This document shows, piece after piece, positions 59,910 to 64,000 of a stretch of 64,000 bases of DNA. Made by a program: the position numbers and the translations under genes. Below the pieces are notes generated by a model, which saw only the letters and a program-made list of their open reading frames with translations, made no database searches and was not told the DNA's origin. Origin of the DNA: Betaproteobacteria bacterium (GTDB taxonomy: Bacteria > Pseudomonadota > Gammaproteobacteria > Burkholderiales > SG8-39); contig JACPYS010000021.1 in NCBI GenBank assembly GCA_016195915.1, positions 84,012 to 148,011 on the forward strand, given 5' to 3'. Each line of letters starts with the position of its first letter. Position 1 is the stretch's first letter.

Positions 59910-61081
59910 TCGTCAAGGCTTCATCGACGATTGACGCGGGCGCAACCCTGCGAGGGCGTCTCACAGGCTTCGCCGGATTTCTGCGCGCCAACGGCTACGG
60001 CGTGGGCGGCGCAGATTGCGTCAGCGTGCTCGAAACGACCGTGCGGACCGGCGTTCTCGATTCGCAGATCCTGCGCTGGAGCCTCAAGGCGTTGCTGTGC
60101 GGCCGTGGTGATGAATGGCGGCGCTTCGATGCCCTGTTTGACGCCTACTTCCTGCCGCCAAACAAGAAGATCTTCGTCGACAGCAACGTTGTCGCGGCCG
60201 GGGCGCACGAGCCGCGCGGCGAGACAGGCGAGAGGAGCGAAAACGAGCCAGTTTCGGGTGCAGGCCACGGCGTGGCCGGCGACACCGACTCCGGAGCGGC
60301 CAGACACGGCGCGAGCCGCGAGGAATCTCTCGCGTCCACGGATTTCCGCCAGTTGAACCAAGCAGAACATGCGCGCGAAGTCGAGGCGCTGATGCGCCGT
60401 TTCGCCCGGCGCCTGAAGCACCTTCATCTGCGCCGTGAAATGCGCTTTCATCATGGCCGCCGGCTCGACTTGCAGGGCACCATACGGCGGAGCGTGGCCA
60501 GCGGCGGCACCCCGTTGCGGCTCGCCTGGAGAGAACGCCGCCGTGTGCGCCCGCGCCTGCTGTTGCTCCTCGACGTGAGCCGTTCGATGAGCCTGTACAG
60601 TTTTTTCTACCTGCGCCTTGCCCGCGCGCTGTGCGGCGAGCTGGCCGACGTGCATTGCTTCATCTTCCACACCCGTATTACCGGCGTGGCGGAGGCGCTG
60701 CGCGACCCGGACCCGTGGCGGTCGCAGGAGCGCCTGCACCTTCTCGCCGCCGGATGGGGCGGGGGAACGCGCATCGGCGAATGCCTGTGGGATTTCAACC
60801 GCGACCACGGTGCGCGCCTGGTGCATTCGCGCACCGGCGTGATCATCGTCAGCGACGGATACGATACCGGTGAGCCCGAGGTTCTCTCACAGGCGCTCGC
60901 CGCGCTGCGACGCCGCTCGCGCAGGATGGTCTGGCTCAACCCGCTGTTGAACCAGCCCGGTTTCAGCCCGGAGAGCCGCGGCATGCTTGCGGCCATGCCG
61001 CACCTCGATCTGCTCGCGCCCGGCGCCGATCTGGCGGGCATCGAGCGCGTATTGCCGCAGGTCATCGAGGCATTGCGATGA
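59903..61081 (+). CDS. coxE: CoxE-like von Willebrand factor A-domain protein
   Basis: A protein of 392 residues. A helical N-terminal part is followed by a low-complexity polar stretch (about residues 100-150) and a VWA domain with the MIDAS motif DVSRSMS and the later SDGYDTGEP. CoxE works with the MoxR ATPase CoxD in maturation of the bimetallic site. The long start overlap with coxD indicates coupled translation. Confidence 0.9.
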   Translation: MLIVKASSTIDAGATLRGRLTGFAGFLRANGYGVGGADCVSVLETTVRTGVLDSQILRWSLKALLCGRGDEWRRFDALFDAYFLPPNKKIFVDSNVVAAGAHEPRGETGERSENEPVSGAGHGVAGDTDSGAARHGASREESLASTDFRQLNQAEHAREVEALMRRFARRLKHLHLRREMRFHHGRRLDLQGTIRRSVASGGTPLRLAWRERRRVRPRLLLLLDVSRSMSLYSFFYLRLARALCGELADVHCFIFHTRITGVAEALRDPDPWRSQERLHLLAAGWGGGTRIGECLWDFNRDHGARLVHSRTGVIIVSDGYDTGEPEVLSQALAALRRRSRRMVWLNPLLNQPGFSPESRGMLAAMPHLDLLAPGADLAGIERVLPQVIEALR

Positions 61082-61088
61082 ATCCGAA

Positions 61089-61766
61089 ATGAAAACGTCC
61101 GCAATACTGCAGGTCGCGGGCCGTTACACCACGGTTGTCCTGCTGGTATTGGCCTGGAGCTGCCAGTCCCTCGGCTATACGCAACCGGTGGATTCCCTGC
61201 AGATGTTGTCCACGGGTGGCGCAGTACTGCTGGGTGCGGCGGCACTGGGTTGGTTGCGTCCGCCGCAGATCGGCCTGACCGCGCCGCAGACCATGCTGCT
61301 GCTCGGAGCCGTTGGCATGTTGCTCGGCCTGATCGTCGATTCACATTTCATGGAGCTCGGTGCGCTGGCCAGTCTGTGCGCCCAGACGGATCGCAATCTC
61401 TGGTCCATGGTGCAGTTGCACTGGGCGGCGCTGCCCTGGATGCATGTCGGCATGTGGGTCGGCGGCTTTGCGGCGATCCCTCTTCTGCGCGCGGTTCGGC
61501 CAACCTGCCGCAGGCAATACTGCGCGCGCGTGGTCCAGAACGTCGCGTGCTCGGTGTGGATGACTGTAGGGATGTCGGCCGGGGTGCTCCTGTTCGAATA
61601 TCTGGCGTCGCAGTCCGGCGCGCGCAGTCCGGCCTCGATGCTCGGCGGCATGTTCAGCGGCATGGTCTGGGGGATGGTGGCGAGCGTTGCGCTCTACCGG
61701 CTGTACTTCCGCGTACGTCCCATGACCGACTTGAACTTCGATCGACGCGGTGCCGGGGAGCTTTAG
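61089..61766 (+). CDS. Small multi-pass membrane protein of unknown function
   Basis: A protein of 225 residues with about six hydrophobic segments (near residues 8-25, 35-52, 58-80, 100-118, 145-165 and 180-198). Histidine and methionine residues (SHFMELG, QLHWAALPWMHVGMW) recur in and beside the helices, which might bind a metal such as copper. That is speculation. It begins seven bases after coxE and may belong to the cox operon. A 3' fragment of the same gene is found at 44.7 kb. I do not recognise the family. Confidence 0.7.
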   Translation: MKTSAILQVAGRYTTVVLLVLAWSCQSLGYTQPVDSLQMLSTGGAVLLGAAALGWLRPPQIGLTAPQTMLLLGAVGMLLGLIVDSHFMELGALASLCAQTDRNLWSMVQLHWAALPWMHVGMWVGGFAAIPLLRAVRPTCRRQYCARVVQNVACSVWMTVGMSAGVLLFEYLASQSGARSPASMLGGMFSGMVWGMVASVALYRLYFRVRPMTDLNFDRRGAGEL

Positions 61767-62000
61767 GCACCGGTAATTCACGCTGGAACCAACGCGAGCG
61801 TTCGCGCTTCGCGGTGTCATGTCGCTCAGCGCTTGCCGAATGTTTTGTTCGCGCTGTTCGGCGTGCGGGCCTATTCGATCGCCGAATCGACCCGAATGCA
61901 AAACCGGGCTATGCTGCTGTCGAATTTGCAGGTTCCGGCGTTGCCGCGAAGGGGCAAATCGGTACGCTTGGGGATGCATGTTTTGTTAAGGAAACCAGCA
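61767..62000. other. Intergenic region before the nuclease pair
   Basis: A 234-base gap. No credible gene is present. It contains an inverted repeat near 61792-61815 (GCGAGCGTTCGCGC) that may terminate the cox operon, and TATGCT near 61911, a weak -10 candidate for the downstream nuclease operon. Confidence 0.35.
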
Positions 62001-63101
62001 ATGCCAATCCGAACGGCTCTCTGGAAAGTCGGCACACAGCCCCAGCCGTTAGCTGAGTCCTCGCTCGCCAAGGAGCAATTGCTTGAAGATATGATCGTCG
62101 CAGCGCCCCGTATGCTCTCCGACGAGTGGATGCTCATCGGAAGGCAGGTGGACACCGGCTTAGGCGGACGCATCGATCTCTTGGCCATTGCGCCAGATGC
62201 CTCGCTTGTGCTCATTGAACTCAAGCGAGACCGCACGCCACGCGAGGTGGTGGCACAGGCGCTAGATTACGCCTCGTGGGTTGAGAAACTTCGAGCCGAA
62301 GACATTGCAGCTATCTACGGCCGCTTCGCTTCGGGCAAAAGTCTGGCAGAGGATTTCCATCAGCGCTTCGGACAGGCGCTTGATGAAGACGAGCTCAATC
62401 AAAGCCATCAGATCATCGTCGTGGCCGGATTGCTTGACGACAGCACAGAACGCATCGTAGCTTACTTAAGCGAACGGGACATCCCGATCAATGTGCTCTG
62501 TTTTCAGGTCTTCACCAACTGCGCTGAGCAACTACTCAGTCGCGCTTGGCTTCTTGACCCCGTGCGTACTCAAGTTAGCGCCACCACGACACCCGACGGT
62601 CCAACCGAGCCATGGAATGGAGAGTTCTATTGCTCTTACGGCCACATTGAGAGTCGGTCCTGGGCCGATGCTGTGGACTTTGGCTTCATCTGCGGTGGCG
62701 GTGGTGCGTGGGCTAGTAGGACGTTGCAGCTCTTGAATCCGGGCGATCGTGTGTGGGTTAAGGTACCTGGCACTGGCTTCGTCGGCGTGGGACGCGTGAC
62801 TGGTCGCTCGCAGCCAGCTTCGATGTTCAAGGTGAATACACCCGGAGGTGAATGCTCAGTGCTCGATGCCGCCAAACGCGGCACATATCACCGCGAATTT
62901 GTTGACGACCCTGAGCGCTGCGAATACTTTGTGCCCGTCCATTGGCTTCAAACGGTGCCGCTTGAAAAAGCCGTCCAAGAGATTGGTCTGTTCGGCAATC
63001 AGAACACCGTCTGCAAACCCACCACGCCCAAGTGGCGCTCCACTGTCGAACGGCTGAAAGAGAAGTTCCCGCAATTCGACAAAGAGGAACGTAGACCGTG
63101 A
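62001..63101 (+). CDS. PD-(D/E)XK nuclease-like protein (NucS/DUF91-type)
   Basis: A protein of 366 residues. The nuclease core is visible in [22 protein letters not shown], which gives the D...ExK pattern, with a preceding Glu helix ([11 protein letters not shown]) and a following [16 protein letters not shown]. The C-terminal 130 residues are a beta-rich domain ([11 protein letters not shown]...[19 protein letters not shown]) resembling PUA/EVE-like folds. It is coupled by a GTGA overlap to a GIY-YIG nuclease. The codon use looks less GC-biased than upstream genes. DNA defence or repair is likely, but unproven. Confidence 0.75.
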   Translation: MPIRTALWKVGTQPQPLAESSLAKEQLLEDMIVAAPRMLSDEWMLIGRQVDTGLGGRIDLLAIAPDASLVLIELKRDRTPREVVAQALDYASWVEKLRAEDIAAIYGRFASGKSLAEDFHQRFGQALDEDELNQSHQIIVVAGLLDDSTERIVAYLSERDIPINVLCFQVFTNCAEQLLSRAWLLDPVRTQVSATTTPDGPTEPWNGEFYCSYGHIESRSWADAVDFGFICGGGGAWASRTLQLLNPGDRVWVKVPGTGFVGVGRVTGRSQPASMFKVNTPGGECSVLDAAKRGTYHREFVDDPERCEYFVPVHWLQTVPLEKAVQEIGLFGNQNTVCKPTTPKWRSTVERLKEKFPQFDKEERRP

Positions 63102-63802
63102 GAGAGCCAGAGATCGAGGCGTTCCCGGCGGGTGTGGCGAGCAAACTCAAGACCTACGTGTACAGGCTCATCGATCCAAGAAACGGTGAGGCTTTCTATG
63201 TCGGGAAGGGCCAGGGCAACCGCGTCTTCTCTCACATCCGCGCCGAGCAGAACCTAGAAGGCGACGAGATCGACAACAAGCTCGTGCGAATCCGCCAGAA
63301 ACGTCTTGCCGGCTTCGAGGTCGCTCACGTAGTTCATCGCCACGGAATGGACGAGGGAACGGCCTTCGAGGTGGAGGCTGCGCTCATCGATGCCTATCCT
63401 GGGCTAACCAACATCGTTGGCGGAACGGATGGCAACGACTACGGGGTCATGCACGCCAAGGAGTTGGCGTGGCATCAGTGGTTCGCCGATCGCGAAGTCG
63501 TCGAGATCCGACCCTTTGGCCGCGCCCTGCCGCCGTTTCGAGACTACCTCCGAGTGCATCTGTCGTTCGACGATCTGGGCCGCCTAGTTGGTCAGCCAGA
63601 CGCGCATCGGGATTGGGTCGCCCTCTCTGCGGGGCGCGGTATAGAATGGCATCCATCTGCCCGTAGGATCAATGGACAACAATGCGTTGAATTGAGGACC
63701 GTGTCGATCGTAAGTCCGTGGGCGACCGCAATATGTGCAAAGACCACAGAAATGCCAGCTGGACTGACTATTCCGGAAAGCATCAAACACCTCCCAAGCT
63801 AA
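63098..63802 (+). CDS. LEM-3-like GIY-YIG nuclease
   Basis: A protein of 234 residues. The GIY-YIG core reads [29 protein letters not shown], in two blocks, with the catalytic Arg in [10 protein letters not shown] and Glu in [20 protein letters not shown] follows. The last 100 residues do not match the usual C-terminus of this family and may be altered or truncated by the neighbouring insertion sequence. GTG start overlapping the upstream nuclease stop. The pair could be a small DNA-targeting module. Confidence 0.7.
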   Translation: MREPEIEAFPAGVASKLKTYVYRLIDPRNGEAFYVGKGQGNRVFSHIRAEQNLEGDEIDNKLVRIRQKRLAGFEVAHVVHRHGMDEGTAFEVEAALIDAYPGLTNIVGGTDGNDYGVMHAKELAWHQWFADREVVEIRPFGRALPPFRDYLRVHLSFDDLGRLVGQPDAHRDWVALSAGRGIEWHPSARRINGQQCVELRTVSIVSPWATAICAKTTEMPAGLTIPESIKHLPS

Positions 63803-63909
63803 GAGACGCCTCGTTACGTGACATTGATCACAGCACTGATGGTAGGCGACCTTCTTTGTACCATGCCTATCCGGTTGACGCCCAAGACCCCTACCGGTAG
63901 TGTTCGGGC
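63803..63909. other. Left end of an insertion sequence, boundary not resolved
   Basis: About 107 bases between the GIY-YIG gene and the transposase start. TTGACG (63875-63880) with TAGTGT 17 bases later could be the transposase promoter. The terminal inverted repeat of the element must lie here, but without the other end I cannot define it. Confidence 0.3.
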
Positions 63910-64000
63910 GTGGCGAAGCGCTTTCCGACAACCTTGCTTGACTTCCAGCAGATGTTTCCCGACGAGCGGGCCTGCGGCACCTATCTGGAGCGAGTGCGTT
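63910..64000 (+). CDS. IS1595-family (ISXO2-like) transposase, 5' end only
   Basis: Thirty codons are visible from a GTG start: MAKRFPTTLLDFQQMF, then PDERACGTYLERVR. This is the standard opening of IS1595-type transposases, which continue with a zinc ribbon and a DDE/N catalytic domain outside the window. The element probably inserted beside or into the GIY-YIG gene. Confidence 0.7.
   Translation, partial: MAKRFPTTLLDFQQMFPDERACGTYLERVR

Noticed and set aside
63584..63931. A minus-strand 115-codon frame with two CxxC pairs at the right end
   Set aside because: It overlaps the GIY-YIG gene and the transposase start, has no recognised family and no clear ribosome-binding site. It is kept only as a note.

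Overview
The window is high-GC DNA (roughly two thirds G+C by eye) with tightly packed, often overlapping genes. Three TRAP transporters, one TAXI receptor, several CaiB/BaiF CoA-transferases, a dusA gene and a CO-dehydrogenase gene set together suggest a free-living, metabolically versatile proteobacterium, most likely betaproteobacterial (Burkholderiales-like). There is no rRNA, tRNA or other phylogenetic marker, so the taxon is an inference.

Region 1 (1-15.4 kb) is a catabolic regulon. Leftward run an ADP-forming acyl-CoA synthetase (cut by the window edge), a 5S/PycB-type carboxyltransferase, a GntR/FCD regulator, a 73-residue biotin carrier and a PccB-type carboxyltransferase. This set resembles the 5S, 1.3S and 12S subunits of a transcarboxylase, and no biotin carboxylase is visible. 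Rightward run a second PccB-type carboxyltransferase, a TRAP transporter in M-Q-P order, a COG3618 hydrolase, and then an SMP-30 lactonase divergent from a TAXI/TRAP pair. A shared palindromic operator with an ATACAA extension lies at three control regions and probably defines the GntR regulon. One copy sits in a decayed duplicate of the SMP-30 promoter and 5' end.

Region 2 (15.4-32.7 kb) holds a PRISE-type enone reductase, a NitT/TauT-type ABC transporter, a flavin monooxygenase, an internally deleted MBL-fold lactonase relative, a methyltransferase, a CaiB transferase with two half-MaoC hydratases, a succinyl-CoA-synthetase-like pair, a further TRAP system, an SDR, an enoyl-CoA hydratase and another CaiB. 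It looks like import, ring opening and CoA-dependent degradation of organic acids; the substrate is not evident.

Region 3 (32.7-42.5 kb) is mosaic. An FtsX-like permease and its usual AttH/CrtC partner are separated by about 3.4 kb carrying a Phd/PIN toxin-antitoxin pair, a CaiB gene, a DUF1993 gene and a TumA-like antitoxin whose toxin is reduced to 20 codons. An EamA exporter, an alpha/beta hydrolase and dusA follow.

Region 4 (42.4-53.7 kb) is an island-like block bounded by diverged direct repeats made of the dusA 5' end plus a vapC 3' end. It holds a GHKL ATPase, a cyclase-ATPase-TPR signalling protein and the most striking gene of the window: a 1557-residue protein joining a DyP-type heme peroxidase, a cytochrome P450 and an SGNH hydrolase.

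Region 5 (53.7-64 kb) has mocA, coxM, coxS, coxL, coxG, coxD and coxE for a form-I-like aerobic CO dehydrogenase. Its large subunit is interrupted by one in-frame amber codon. A small membrane protein, a PD-(D/E)XK nuclease, a GIY-YIG nuclease and the start of an IS1595-type transposase finish the window.
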